A stretch of 64,000 nt of DNA from Gonapodya prolifera JEL478 (lineage: Eukaryota > Monoblepharomycota > Monoblepharidomycetes > Monoblepharidales > Gonapodyaceae): assembly GCA_001574975.1 (NCBI GenBank), contig KQ965759.1, positions 335,924 to 399,923 on the forward strand, read 5' to 3'. The notes beneath the pieces were generated by a model. It made no database searches, had not been told where the DNA came from, and worked only from the letters and a program-made list of their open reading frames with translations. Each line of letters starts with the position of its first letter. Positions within the stretch are counted from its first letter, which is position 1. Shown in pieces: positions 13,201 through 23,762 of this stretch. Position numbers and translations under genes: made by a program.

Positions 13201-14544
13201 GCCCCGCCTCCGCCCGTGCCACGCGCTCTTCCATAACACGCTGCTCCAACCCTTCCACGAGCGCAACCGCCTCTTCACGTTGGATCCGTGCCGCCTCCGC
13301 ACGAGACTCCAGCTCTGCAATTTTTGACTCGAGTTCGGTCACGTGGGACTCGGTCGCTAGTAGAGTCGCGCGGTTGTGGTAAAGTTCGGTTTGGAGAGAG
13401 TTGTGGTCTGGTGGTGGCGGCGCAAGAATATCGTCGGACGCTTGCGCGTCAAAAGGTTGAGAAATACTAGGATGTGGGAGAGAGGTGAGAGAGGATTCCG
13501 CGGTGGAAGGAGCAGGGGTTGAACGGAGTGAGGAGAGTTCCTGAGTCGGATTATCAAGTGGAAAATGATGGATTTGTGGTCGGGCTCCGAGCACGGAACC
13601 AATGTGACTCACCTCATCTTTAGTCTTGAGCTCTTCTTTGACCTTTTCGAGCTCATCCTGTCGTTCCTTGGCTGTGCTTTGCGTGGCAGAGAGTTCCGTT
13701 GTGAGTCGAGAAACTTCAGAAAGCGTGAGCTAGTGACGCCAATCAGTACAGACAGGAAACATTAAGGAGTCCCTTCAGAAACGTATGAGCGAAAAGAGAC
13801 CCACCGATGCCTTGTCCCGCATACCCTTCAGGTAGGACTCCAGCAAGTCGACATCGTCTCTCGTCTGGATCCCCTGAAGCGGCGTAGCGTCTCTGAGAAC
13901 TCGATCAACCATTTGCGACTTCGTGACAAGTGCCTTGTGTGTGCGAAGGAGCTCTGTCAACGAATGGGAGCAAACTCGGTGAAGACGAACAGCGACAGCA
14001 CAAGACATTCTCACTCACCTGTGAGTTTCGCCTCGTACTTCTTCACCTTTGCTGCCAGCGCCGCATACGAATCATCCGACGACGTCGATAACCGACCATT
14101 CTGAATGCCCGAGTCCTGAGGCTGCGAAGGAGTCGAGGGTGTTGCTGGACGTGAAGACGGGGCGGAATCTCCGCCCCCGAGGGGATGCGAGCCCACAACG
14201 ACTGAGGGTGACCGAACGTGCGTATTTAGAGCCGGTGATTGTTGCCCGGACGACTCTGTAGCAGTGATCGTCGACGGTGCCAATGTCGTCGACACAGCCA
14301 GTCCCAGGGCTGAAAAAAGCGAAGGCACAACCGACGACGTTGCTGTCGGCGTCGCCTGTGACGATGGTGGAGGTTCATTTGACCCGTTCGTCTGTCCTCC
14401 GGGTGAAGACTCTCCTGCTGCAGGGGCGGAGGAGGCTGGAGCCGTTTGCTGTCCCCCAGACGCGACAGCCGAGGGCGAGGAAGGTGAGGGTGCTCCCGCT
14501 CCCTGCACTGCACTTTGCAGCCGAGACTGCAGGTCTCGCAACAT
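7232..14544 (-). CDS. Giant coiled-coil golgin with C-terminal GRIP domain
   Basis: Eight exons, read 5' to 3' on the minus strand: 14544-14019, 13953-13805, 13729-13613, 13540-8312, 8252-8124, 8060-7518, 7382-7331 and 7260-7232. All junction phases agree and the product is 2257 residues. The start MLRDLQSRLQSA resembles the amphipathic start of golgins; an in-frame ATG 20 codons upstream (14604) is less likely. A Ser/Pro/Ala-rich linker follows, then more than 1,700 residues of almost unbroken heptad coiled coil in exon 4. The last three exons join into a GRIP domain: NVDYLKQVLIQFVEKKE, then SLIPVLGMILRYSPEE, then VYRMQKLVR. The GRIP tyrosine (VDYLK) is present. In the family, GRIP dimers bind the GTPase Arl1 on trans-Golgi membranes and the coil captures transport vesicles. 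Closest functional analogues are Imh1, golgin-245 and GCC185. Internal coil segments look duplicated. Confidence 0.9.
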
Positions 14545-15085
14545 CGAAAGTCCGTGGAGTGGATGGTGTGGCTGGCAACTTTCGGGACCGCAGTCACCCA
14601 CCATTCCGGCAGAAGCCCCACTTGAAAAGTCTCGACATAACGTAAGTTTATTCGACTATTAACTCTTTGATAAATATATTGACTTCGGGAAGCCTTGGCA
14701 ACGATGGAAGTTGAACGATTTGGGGAAGCCAGTTGGAACACAAGCGTAAATACATAAATACATTGCTGGAACTGGTATCCCCTAACGTGGCCGACTAAAC
14801 GGGCAACTGACATTCCCAATCCACAGAGCTCAACTGGTCGACCAGGCAACAGGTTGACACTGTCGACCTTCTTCGGAACCATGCCATCAATTAATTGTAT
14901 AGTATTCAGTACCCTGAATAACGAATGGCTATTCCGTGAGTTCAAACGAACAGGACGCTCAAAGTAGTACATTCTCGCTCCCCAGGGCCGCCAACTTCCA
15001 GGAAAAAATTACTCGTTTCGCGGTCTACTGCGCTTATACGAGTCCGGGTGTGGCATGAAAAAACATTACACAATTGATGCAACCG
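14545..15085. other. 5' flank of golgin gene; nothing further recognised
   Basis: Holds the presumed golgin promoter and the downstream flank of the tRNA gene. No other gene seen. Confidence 0.4.
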
Positions 15086-15093
15086 AAAAAAAA
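15086..15093 (-). terminator. RNA polymerase III terminator of tRNA-Glu
   Basis: Eight A residues on the plus strand, read as T8 on the transcribed minus strand, begin three bases past the tRNA 3' end. Confidence 0.8.
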
Positions 15094-15096
15094 CTA

Positions 15097-15168
15097 TTCC
15101 GACACCGGGAATCGAACCCGGGCCTCATCGGTGAGAGCGATGAATCCTAGCCCCTAGACCATATCGGA
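15097..15168 (-). tRNA. tRNA-Glu (anticodon CTC)
   Basis: The 72-nt minus-strand sequence folds as a cloverleaf. The acceptor stem is TCCGATA paired with TGTCGGA (one T-G pair) with discriminator A. The anticodon stem is CATCG/CGATG around loop CTCTCAC, giving anticodon CTC, which reads GAG. The T arm CCGGGTTCGATTCCCGG contains the internal B box, and TGGTCTAGGGG serves as the A box. There is no intron and no encoded CCA, as expected for a nuclear gene. Confidence 0.97.
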
Positions 15169-16020
15169 ATGCGGGTATAAAAGCTGAATGATTTGAAAAT
15201 ATACCTTTCTATAGTACTACAGTAACCTATATTAGCATGTGTGAAGTGTGTACTGTTGTCATCTGCAGTATGCATGATATTGCAGTGGATATACAACTTA
15301 TCCACATGATATTACACCACCAAAATGACATATATTAGTCCTGCTCCTCCAGCAAGTTTCTGTGGGGCATGGTCCAATACTTCTGATCCACTCCAACTGG
15401 CACCTTAAATGGGGTGTTGTCAGAACTATAACGGGAGTGAAACAATAGGACCAGATGCCTACAGGGGCAACCTGCACTTGAAGTAATATTGGAAATGTGA
15501 AAATGGCGTGTGCAGAACAACTTTGCACCCAGAACATTCCCCAATTAAAGCAATGTCACCTATCCAGCTCACAGCTTATTGCCAAGTAGAACCACATTCC
15601 ATGACGCAACGGAGAGCCTGAGTAACACAGTGCACGACCTCATGGTATCTTATGAGAGAGCGCTGCACAAAGGGGCACACCAAGTGTCCATGTGGCCAGA
15701 ACATTCTTCAAAAGCTAGATATGTCATCAATCCTTCCAGACTGTTCCCAGGTAGAAACATGTCACATGTGACCCTATAACAGAAAATTGATGCACTTTGA
15801 CCCACATGGAGCGAGCACTTGGAATTCATTGTATCTTCATGCATACATGTCCAGCATCTTGAATCTTGTGAGTCTGGAGGAATCAGACCTACTTGTGGTC
15901 CTCACTGGCATCCTCACCCTTGCAGTGGCAATCTCCACTGGGAACTCACTCAGACGGTCTCTTTCAGCATCAATTCACATACTGGACTCCTCTCTGCAAG
16001 GACAAGACTACACTTAGGAG
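15169..16020. other. CpG-poor stretch of probable transposon origin
   Basis: Composition matches the Harbinger element that follows. A 69-codon minus-strand frame (15335-15544) is open but unrecognised. The left terminal repeat of the Harbinger element should lie here, but I could not find it by eye. Confidence 0.35.
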
Positions 16021-16023
16021 GTT

Positions 16024-17197
16024 TTGGGTGGCAACAAGGGTTGGGCGCGCCGCCTGTTGCGGATAGAGCTCTCAACGTTCCACTGCCTGGTGGAACGCCT
16101 TCAGGAACCCCACAGGCCACTTGTTAACACCAAGGATATATCAGTGGAACAGCAGGTCCTGATTTCCTTGTTTGTTGTCAGGTGCAACTGGGCAACAGTT
16201 GACCTTGTGAACTGGTTCCAGCACAGTAGCAAGACTATTAATTGCTATGTTCATTGTGTTCTTGACGCAGTGGTTGCAATGGCCACCAACTACATTGTGC
16301 AGCCTACTGGGGACAAGCCTGTTCATCAGAAGATCAGGTTTGACCCCTGCTATTACCCCTTTTTCAAGAACTGCATTGGTGCTGTAGACGGCACTGCCCC
16401 AGCATCCATTCCTGTGGGATTGCAGGCACCATTCTGTGACTGGAAGGGGAAGCTCTCCCAGAACATTTTGGCAGCTGTGGACTTCAATGGACTCTTTACA
16501 TACATCCTACCGTGGTGGGAGGGCTCCTCCCATGATGGGATGGTACTTAAAGACGCACTGGCAAAGGATTTCCAGGTGCTGAATGGCAGATTTTACCTGG
16601 CAGATGCTGGGTATGGATTCACCCTGGGATTTCTGATCCCCTTTAAGTCTGTAAGCTTCCATCTTCAGGAATGGGGACTTGTGGGACAAAGGTAAGCCGC
16701 TCAAAGCGTGTTTTTGGCTTGATGCTGTTGCTATGTGTGTTGGTATGCCTGCAACACCCTGCAAGCTTTTCAACCTCTGACATGCTGCCTGATGCAACAT
16801 TGTTGAACAGGCATTTGGCATTCTCAAAAAGAGGTTCAGGATTCTTACCCAGGCTCCCATGTATTCTTTGGGCACCCAAGTGAACATTGTGGTAGCTTGT
16901 GCTGTCCTCCACAACTTGATAAAAACTGAGGGCAACAAGCCTGAGGACTGGCTGGTCCATCAATGGGATGAGCAACAGGATGCATTGGCAGCTGCCAGGA
17001 GAAGGGGGAGGATGGAAGAGGAGGCGGGTGAGGACTACGTCCCTGCCCAACCTAATGCAGACAAGGGATCTAGTGAGCATCAGGACAGCATTACAAGCAA
17101 GATGTGGGATCAGTATCAGACTGTGGGTGCCAGCAAGCTGCCATGGGACCATGACATCAGGGTCTGGTCAGTGTGGCAACTGAACAACAAGGACTAA
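16024..17197 (+). pseudogene. Harbinger DDE nuclease, broken
   Basis: Matches the DDE_Tnp_4 (HARBI1-type) nuclease. The first catalytic Asp is in IGAVDGTAP, the second in YLADAGYGF, and the third acidic residue is Glu in NIVEQAFGIL. GSSHDGMVLKDAL and LHNLI are other family blocks. The family cuts and pastes the element using the SANT-like partner to find its ends. The copy cannot make a full protein: TGA stops at 16778-16780 and 16790-16792 sit where the family has Arg (FNL-stop-HAA-stop-CNIVE). The GTAAGC donor at 16692 and the likely acceptor near 16765 do not restore phase. The C-terminus ends at 17195-17197. No convincing ATG was seen; the first codon in frame is TTG. Confidence 0.8.
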
Positions 17198-17379
17198 TAA
17201 AATCAATGGAGACTTATATTTCCAAGTATAACTACTTGTAGAAATAGGATATGTTGCTCCCCCTGTATCTGGTGGCCCCCTATGTCCATGTCCCACACCC
17301 CCAGTCTTCATGTACCCTGCATGCTCTCCACCCCACATGCCCAGCACACCCCCACAGGTACAACAAGCATTGCGCCCAT

Positions 17380-18517
17380 TCACCAGGCTAGAAATGCCTG
17401 TTGCAAGTTGGCAGTTTGTTGCCTGGCAAAAATTGTTGCTGCATTGGTGTCCTGGAAGAGCTCTGCCGCAAAGAGCATGTCCACGTGCAGGAGTCCGTCC
17501 TGCTGGACAAGATCCAAGGCCTGCTCCAGCAGCGTCAGCTGTTCCACCAGTGGCCTGAGGCGATCACTGATCACGCTTGCCAGTGCTCTGCCCATCTCTG
17601 TCAGCTTTCTGATCCCTGAAGCAGCACCCAACAAGGACCTACTTTGGAGCCGCTTCCTGGAGCTGCTGGTTGCCATCAAGTGTGCAGCTGATGCTGAAGA
17701 CAAGGGGCGTGACACCAGTGTTCCTGTGGAGGTTGTTAATAACAAGATGTCGCCACAGCTTTTATAACAAAATGACATAACATTCACTCACTTTCTCCTG
17801 TATCATCGTCCTTGTCCCCTGAAACGTCCAGCAACTTGAGCTCCATGCTTGTCCACTTCCATTTTCTCCCATCCTTCAGCCACTCCAATGTCTGTCACAC
17901 AATGTTGGACACAGTGACAGTGTTCTCACAAGTTGCTGTGTAACCATCGAATACCTGAGTGGCAAGGTGGTAGAGGGGCATGCCATATGTACAAAAGCGT
18001 TTGATGCAGGGCACCTTGGGGTTGGTTTTGCCTCTCTTGGCGGCACTCCCACTCCCTTTTGCTGCCTGTTTCCAGTTCAATCAGCACTTCAAAGCTTGTG
18101 ATAGTGCCACAGGTATGTCAAATACCTCACCTCAATCTCAGTGTCCCACTTGTCCTCTGGCACATCCAGAAATTGGCACTCCTGGTCATCCCAGCCCCAT
18201 CCACTGAGCTTTTTGAGGTGCATTACCAGCTTCCACTCAGCCTGCAGCTGGTGGTAACAGTTGTGCATTCAGTCTGCATTGTACAGTGGATCTGAGACCT
18301 TGTGGGTGTCCTGGACAACCTTTGCCACTTCATCCAGAGCTGTTTCCTTGAATCCACTGTCAGAGTGCCCGCCGTTGGCATTCTGCCATGTATACGCCTC
18401 CAGAAGTGTCCTGTCCATTGCCGCGTTCCATGTGGCACGCCGGCCCTTCCACCGGCTTTTTGAGGCCTTTTTATCTGTTCCTGACGTGGAATCCGAGCTG
18501 GATTCACTGTTGGACAT
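17380..18517 (-). pseudogene. Harbinger Myb/SANT-like DNA-binding protein, broken
   Basis: The ATG at 18517 opens MSNSESSSDSTSG, then a Trp-rich segment (RATWNAAMDRTLLEAY) and GFKETALDEVAKVV. After a TGA at 18269-18271 the same frame continues through YHQLQAEWKLV and SGWGWDD, which is typical of the Myb/SANT-like domain of Harbinger second proteins. The stop sits at a position consistent with an original Arg codon CGA. A GTGAGG donor ends this exon at 18131. Later exons include 18080-17895 (KVPCIKRFCTYGMPLYHL) and a helical C-terminal exon ending at 17380 (TEMGRALASVIS, LVEQLTLLEQAL). In the family this protein binds the transposon ends and carries the nuclease into the nucleus. Confidence 0.65.
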
Positions 18518-18838
18518 GATTTCAGTTGGGAGAAACTGCTCGGGAGGTGTTTTTCTGTGCCCCCAATAATTGGTCAATATCTGAAAAAGAAAGTGGCCGA
18601 CATTGGCCATCCAAACAGGCGTCTATTTCTATAATCTGACATTGACTGACATAGACCTTGTTATTGACACAGGGGCGCCGTACCAAATGGGACGGCCTGG
18701 TGTATGTGAGCCAATTTCAGTGTCGCTCATGTTATTGACCATTATCGGTCTATAATACAAATACATTGGCTGAACCAAACAGGGCCTTATAAGAGCCCAG
18801 ACGTGGAAGCTTCATCCTTGGTCTTCGGCCAGCCACAC

Positions 18839-18925
18839 CCCAACAAAAGTTTTCAAAATTTATCGTCCATGATGACTCAACACATGACCGAAAATAATCA
18901 TACAACAGTCTAGAATCTAATCCAC
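18839..18925 (-). pseudogene. 3' relic of a third LUD-domain gene
   Basis: Read on the minus strand, the last codons, stop and 3' flank resemble the end of LUD gene B (20128). Both end in a TTCTAGACTGTT block and continue as GATTATTTT followed by GGTCATGTG. The coding part is too short and diverged to identify by itself. It is probably a fragment left by tandem duplication of the LUD locus. Confidence 0.4.
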
Positions 18926-19049
18926 TTCTTCATCAGCAAGATAATGGAACCAAGTGAATTGCAAGCACAGTCTCGTGTCTGTGTCTAGATCCGAAGTTGA
19001 CGACGTGACGTGGCATCCTTCAAAGGGAGCAAAAGGAACATGACACGAC

Positions 19050-19870
19050 GTGTTGAGGAACCCGATTCAGCTTAAAATTCGAACCAGAAATCAAGAGATA
19101 TACGTATTAGTGGCGTTTGATGCCTTCACGGCAAGAGCATTCTCCAAAAGCGACAACATCAATCCATCGCACGGCCTACGAAGTAGGGCAATATGGCACG
19201 ACTCGACGGGGAATCCGACACCAAGGGTGAAATTCTACTGAAAGGTGGCGTGCAAGAAGGCACTTTACACCTCAGCCTGCAGAAAATTCCCGGAAAGCGA
19301 TGCCACAACTCTGTCGCACAGCCCATTCCCCGGTTAAAAACGTGACAGGACGCGATAGAAACACCGAGACAGGTCTCCCGTATGATGAGATATTGGCGCA
19401 CAAGGAGGCGTTTGACGCGGCTTCACATTCTCCAAAAGCGATGACATCAAACCTGCGACCACACCACTTTCACAGGTTGAAGAACATGACACCACGAGAT
19501 GGGAACTCGAAGCAGAAGCCTCATGATGAGAAGGTGACATGTAGAGTTGCGCTTTACGCCTTCGCGGTCAGAACATTCTCCAAAAGCGAATGACATCAAT
19601 CCGCCCAAGCACACTCCCAAGTAGAACAACACGACGACACGACACAACGGGGAAAGCGACACCAGGATCAATAATTCAGTTAGAAAGTAGCGTGCAGGAG
19701 GGCATTACACGCCTTCACGGCCAGAGCATTCTCCAAGTAGAACAACATGCCGTGACACGACAGGGAACCCGAGCAGTGCAGTGTCTCTTATGGGAAAGCA
19801 GCATTCAAGGAGCCGTGTGAAGCGGCTTCGCGGCCCGAATATTCTCCAAAACCGTTGGAACGTGAAGAGC
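19050..19870. repeat. Degenerate tandem repeat, about 145-bp unit
   Basis: A block resembling TTCACGGCCAGAGCATTC followed by TCCAAAAGCGATGACATC recurs with anchors near 19139, 19284, 19427, 19574, 19728 and 19841. Spacing is about 145, 143, 147, 154 and 113 bp. Units are strongly diverged, and the second is recognisable only by position and partial match. No protein is encoded. Confidence 0.6.
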
Positions 19871-20127
19871 TACGGTCTTTTCCCAAACCCCTGCCTCTCG
19901 AAAAGCATAGTTCCGAAGAGACGTCAAATATTTCCTTCGTGGGGTGAACTAGCGGTCCCGCTTGGAGCCGCGGATGTGCGCATGGACGGGGTTGCTGTTG
20001 TGCAGACGTGAATTGTCAACCCTTTGGACGGGCTGCACTCCACCCAAGAAATTCAAAAATAACTGCACTCCTATTCCACACCTGACCCAGTACAAGTCAC
20101 ATGACCAAAATAATCAAAATAAACAGT

Positions 20128-21853
20128 CTAGAACCCAAGCGACTCCTTCACGAGAACGATGTGGATCCGTTTGGGGCCCCAGGGGTTGGCGCCCGAGACG
20201 ACGACTGGGTGATTGGGAGGATGGGGGGAAGGGGGAAGGGTGAGGAAGAAAGGTGGGAACGGTGTGTTAGTTATGAATGGAAGGAAGAGAAGGGAGACGA
20301 GGGACGTGTGTACGCACCGACGTTGTTAGCGGCGGATTTCTCGACGCCGAAGCTGCGGTGTGGTTTGGGTGGAAGGAAGGTGGAACGCAGTCAGTATCTG
20401 TATGGTCACGCGAGACAAAATCCCTACTACTGGTCGATACACGCTCCCCGATAACGAGGCACGTGACCAGGAGAATTCGCCTCCGGCACACGCCTCGCTC
20501 TGAGTATATTCCGCTCAGCGGTTCACTCGCCTCCGGTCAACACCTCGCTCCGCTCGTATCCTCGGCATTAGACCTCTTTCCCCTTGGACATCGACTACTC
20601 ACACAAGGTGGGACCTCAAGCTCTCCAACGGCACCACGTAGTCATACAACCTCTTCAGCGCGGCGTCCTTCCCACCCTCGACAATCTTGTTGGATCCGGC
20701 GAGCAGGACCAGGTTGCCGGAGGGACCCGTTCCGGCCGTCTTGGTCCCCGTGAGGTCGGCGATCACGAACACGCCGTCGGAGCCGATGGCGTTGGGGGAG
20801 GAGAAGAAGTAGTCGGCGGCCTATCGGTGGTGGTGGGAGGGTTGGGATTGGGGTGAAGGGGGTTGAGGGTCGAGGGTTGGTGAGGGGAAAGGTTGTGAAG
20901 GTTGTGAAGGTTGTGAAGGTGAAGAAGGTTGTGAAAGTGAAGAAGGTGAAGAAAGTGAAGAAGGTGATGAAAGTAAAGAAGGTGATGAAGGTGATGAAGG
21001 TGATGAAGGTGATGAACGTGCAGAAAGTGAAGAAGGTAGAGACGTGAAGAAAACTCACGTATCCCTCTTGGCGGAGCTTGGCCTGCTTGGCCTGGTCCTG
21101 TTCGGCGAGGAGGAGGGCGTGGTAGTTCTTGTACTTGTCGGTGGACTGGAATGCGAGAGTGGGTGGATGGAAAGTGAGTCGATACGGACATGGGTAACCA
21201 GGAGACAAGGACAACCAGGAGACAAGGACAAATCGCTTCACGATTCAATCGCCTCCGGCAGCTGGTACGCTCCGCGTGGGATAATTCGCCTCCGGCGAAC
21301 ACCTCGGTCAGCGCTGTCGCGCTTAGGCCTCGGAGTCCTCGCTACGCTCGGACGGCTCGACTCACCTTGAGGAAGTCAATGAATCCGACATCGACCGCGG
21401 AGCTGGAGTATCCGTTGGCTGAGAATCGGGTCGCGATGGGATGGGATGGCGGGTTTGTTAGGGGTTTGTTTGACACGCTGGCAGAAACACACGTTTTGCG
21501 CCAACTCACAGACACTGGCACCGGCAGGAGCGATGGACTTGAGCTTCTCGAGGGCCTCCGCCTTTGTGGCGACTGGGTAGACGACGAATCCAGCCTTTGT
21601 GAGCCCGTCGACGGCCTTTTGGAAGAGCGCGTCGGAGGCCGCGGGGGAGTACTTTGCGATGTCGACTGGATGGGGTGCGATGCGAGATGGGAAGGGGAGT
21701 GGGAGTGGGATTGGATTGGATGGAATCGGGTGCGAGGGGAGTGTGAGGAGTGCGATGGAAAGGCGTGGAAGCAAGGGAACACGCACTGTCTTTGATGAGG
21801 GCGTTGCCGGCGTGTGCCTTTGCGAGCTCCGCTCCGGTGAAGGGAATCGACAT
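20128..21853 (-). CDS. LUD-domain (LutC/YkgG-like, DUF162) protein, copy B
   Basis: Seven exons (21853-21787, 21665-21510, 21418-21366, 21145-21059, 20820-20603, 20352-20318, 20204-20128) with agreeing phases give 230 residues. Family blocks in order are LTKAGFVVYPVAT (about 41-53), VGFIDFLK, YFFSSPNAIGSDG, IADLTGTKTAG, LLAGSNKIV and NPWGPKRIHIVL near the C-terminus. Bacterial LUD proteins act in lactate oxidation (LutC) or as stand-alone proteins of unclear biochemistry; a reaction for this fungal form cannot be assigned. There is no signal peptide or membrane segment, so a cytosolic protein is expected. It is a diverged paralogue of the gene at 29664 and lacks that copy's long N-terminal extension. 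It has one extra intron splitting HLV from FGVEKS. Confidence 0.85.
20884..21040. repeat. Microsatellite-like GTGAAGGTT/GTGATGAAG array in an intron
   Basis: Simple purine-rich repeats of about 9 and 6 bases fill most of the 238-nt intron (20821-21058) of LUD gene B. They explain a lysine/valine-rich spurious plus-strand frame here. Confidence 0.85.
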
Positions 21854-23762
21854 GGTGATGTTAGAGTGAGTGAGTGGTGGAGTGATGGAGTGAGAGAGTG
21901 GAGAGATTGCGGGCGGATGTCGCCTTTAAAGGACACGGGATCTCATAAGATTATGAGATGGTGCCGAGACAGGGCGGGTGGCGGGTGATTAGTTGACCCG
22001 CGGTGCAAACAGTACAGCACTTACTCTCCAAGATTATGGCGCACTAAAGGACGCCATGGCATAAAAACTCCGCATTATTCTGCCAAGTGCGCATTTCACT
22101 CGCCACTTGACTGCTAAGATGGCGACACATTGCGCCGGCGAGTCCTTTTCGACATATATCTGAGCAGCTTTGCCACCGTTCTTCCGGAGTGAACACTCAA
22201 GTGGAGCATCGACAAAAGATATATCCAATAAACATAGCTTCGAAGGTGTCCGATTGCCCAATGGATTCTAATGACCAACACTACATCACTTGGATACAAC
22301 GCTTCTGTTGAAGTTTGGAAAGTACTTAATAAAACGAGGGAGATAACGAGCCGACAAGTTACAGTCCACGCCACAATGTTCGACAACACCGTGCAACCAG
22401 GATAACGATGATTGCCACAGACAAGGTGACCAGCCGAGCACCTCGCGACCGTCACACAAAATTAAATAGAAGCGCCTTGCTGACTTCATCGTAGGTTCAC
22501 TTGTTCAGACACTCCTCGCCCAACCACCTTGATGATGAGACTTTGTCGTCGGAAGAGCTGCAGGCATCAACAATCGTAAACCAGGTGGTGTTCGGCACAG
22601 GGTCTCTTTCTTAACGAGCACCCTGCAACGGTGGCCAAAAAAAGAAAATTTGAATTTGAAGTGCCAGTCATCAGAGATTGGCCAAAGGTGAACAAGTCTG
22701 TGCAGTTCATTTGATTCGTCAAAACGTGCTTCTTTAGCAGAACGTATTCTTGTGCAAGTCATTTGATCTCCTGAGATAAGGATTGAAGAACGTCTTTCGA
22801 AGGTGTCGCTGGATGCCTTACCGCTCACAATTCAATTCAATGAATTCTTGGTCTTTCACACACCAATTGGAGCGAGATTCTGCGCGTAGGTTGGTGCGGT
22901 CTGTCGACATGATGCAGCCAGAGATTCAGTTTAATGTTTTTATTACCACTGTGGGGTGCTCGCCAGTTCTTGTAGCATTGTGTGAGGGGCTGGTTCTTGG
23001 TCCTACGATCGAGGGCGCTGCACGGTGCTGGTGGTGATGGGGAACCATCCGATCCTCACAGGGGTTGGAGTGTGGTAAGTGGGGTCGATCGGCGATGGAG
23101 GTGGAGTCGCGGGAGAGATCCGAGGGCCAGAAGAGACCACGCGAGAGACTAGAAGCGAGACGTGGTCGGGGAGATGGGGAAATGGATCAGAGTTTCACCG
23201 GGGGAAGTCTAGTCGTATTCTCTTGGTCACTACGATACAGGTCACACTAAAATACACCCCGATCCTAATCCTTATCAAAGTCCGGGGCCAACGGTCCGTT
23301 CAGTTCCGCGATACGGTCCGTTCCGTCGCTAGGAGGTTGGGCTGAGTGTGTTGTGAGCCGTGTGGGGAGAGTTCGAAGTGCGGGGTGGGGGTCACGTGAC
23401 TTAGCGAGCTTGTCAGTGCCGAGACCGAGCCCCTGACATTGTGCGGGCGGGCAAACGGAGTGATTCCTCGAGGCATTGCACTGGGTTGTCAATCTTTGAC
23501 ATAGGCTAGAATGGCAGCGCTGTCCTGACCTTCAATACCTTTTTTTTTTGTTGGGTGGTCCAAAACTAAAAAATTCATACCGCACCAACCGCCCGTTGGA
23601 TAACCCCGTTCCCCAATCAAAAATTCATGGAGATAGTCACATCTTTCGTTTGAGTCTATCTTCGGGGGCCAATCGCCGAGTCGAAGTTGGACCTTTGTCT
23701 CTCAGCGGTATCGACGCCATTGTGATCTTTTTCGGTATTGGCTATCATTTTGGGTTCCGCTT
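21854..23762. other. Intergenic; no gene supported
   Basis: The first part is the presumed promoter of LUD gene B. Open frames at 22505-22828 (-) and 22034-22455 (-) have no recognisable motif. A T10 run lies near 23541. Confidence 0.4.

Larger units (their letters stand above)
16021..18786. mobile_element. PIF/Harbinger DNA transposon, inactive copy
   Basis: The element has the standard two-gene layout, here convergent: a DDE nuclease (+) and a Myb/SANT-like DNA-binding protein (-). A right end is visible at 18764-18786 as CATTGGCTGAACCAAACAGGGCC, resembling known Harbinger ends, followed by TTA, a typical 3-bp target duplication for this superfamily. A similar subterminal motif lies at 18600-18622. 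The left end was not found, so the left boundary is a guess. The element is strikingly CpG-poor: I count a single CpG in 16141-16380. Confidence 0.75.

Noticed and set aside
10080-13382. Ser/Ala/Thr-rich plus-strand frames of 207, 336 and 342 codons
   Set aside because: Antisense shadows of the golgin coiled coil; Glu/Leu/Arg codons read backwards give Ser/Phe/Ala strings.
20853-21047. Lys/Val-rich plus-strand frame
   Set aside because: Translation of a simple repeat inside the intron of LUD gene B on the other strand.
22505-22828. A 107-codon minus-strand frame
   Set aside because: Looks partly protein-like but has no motif and cannot be linked to other exons.
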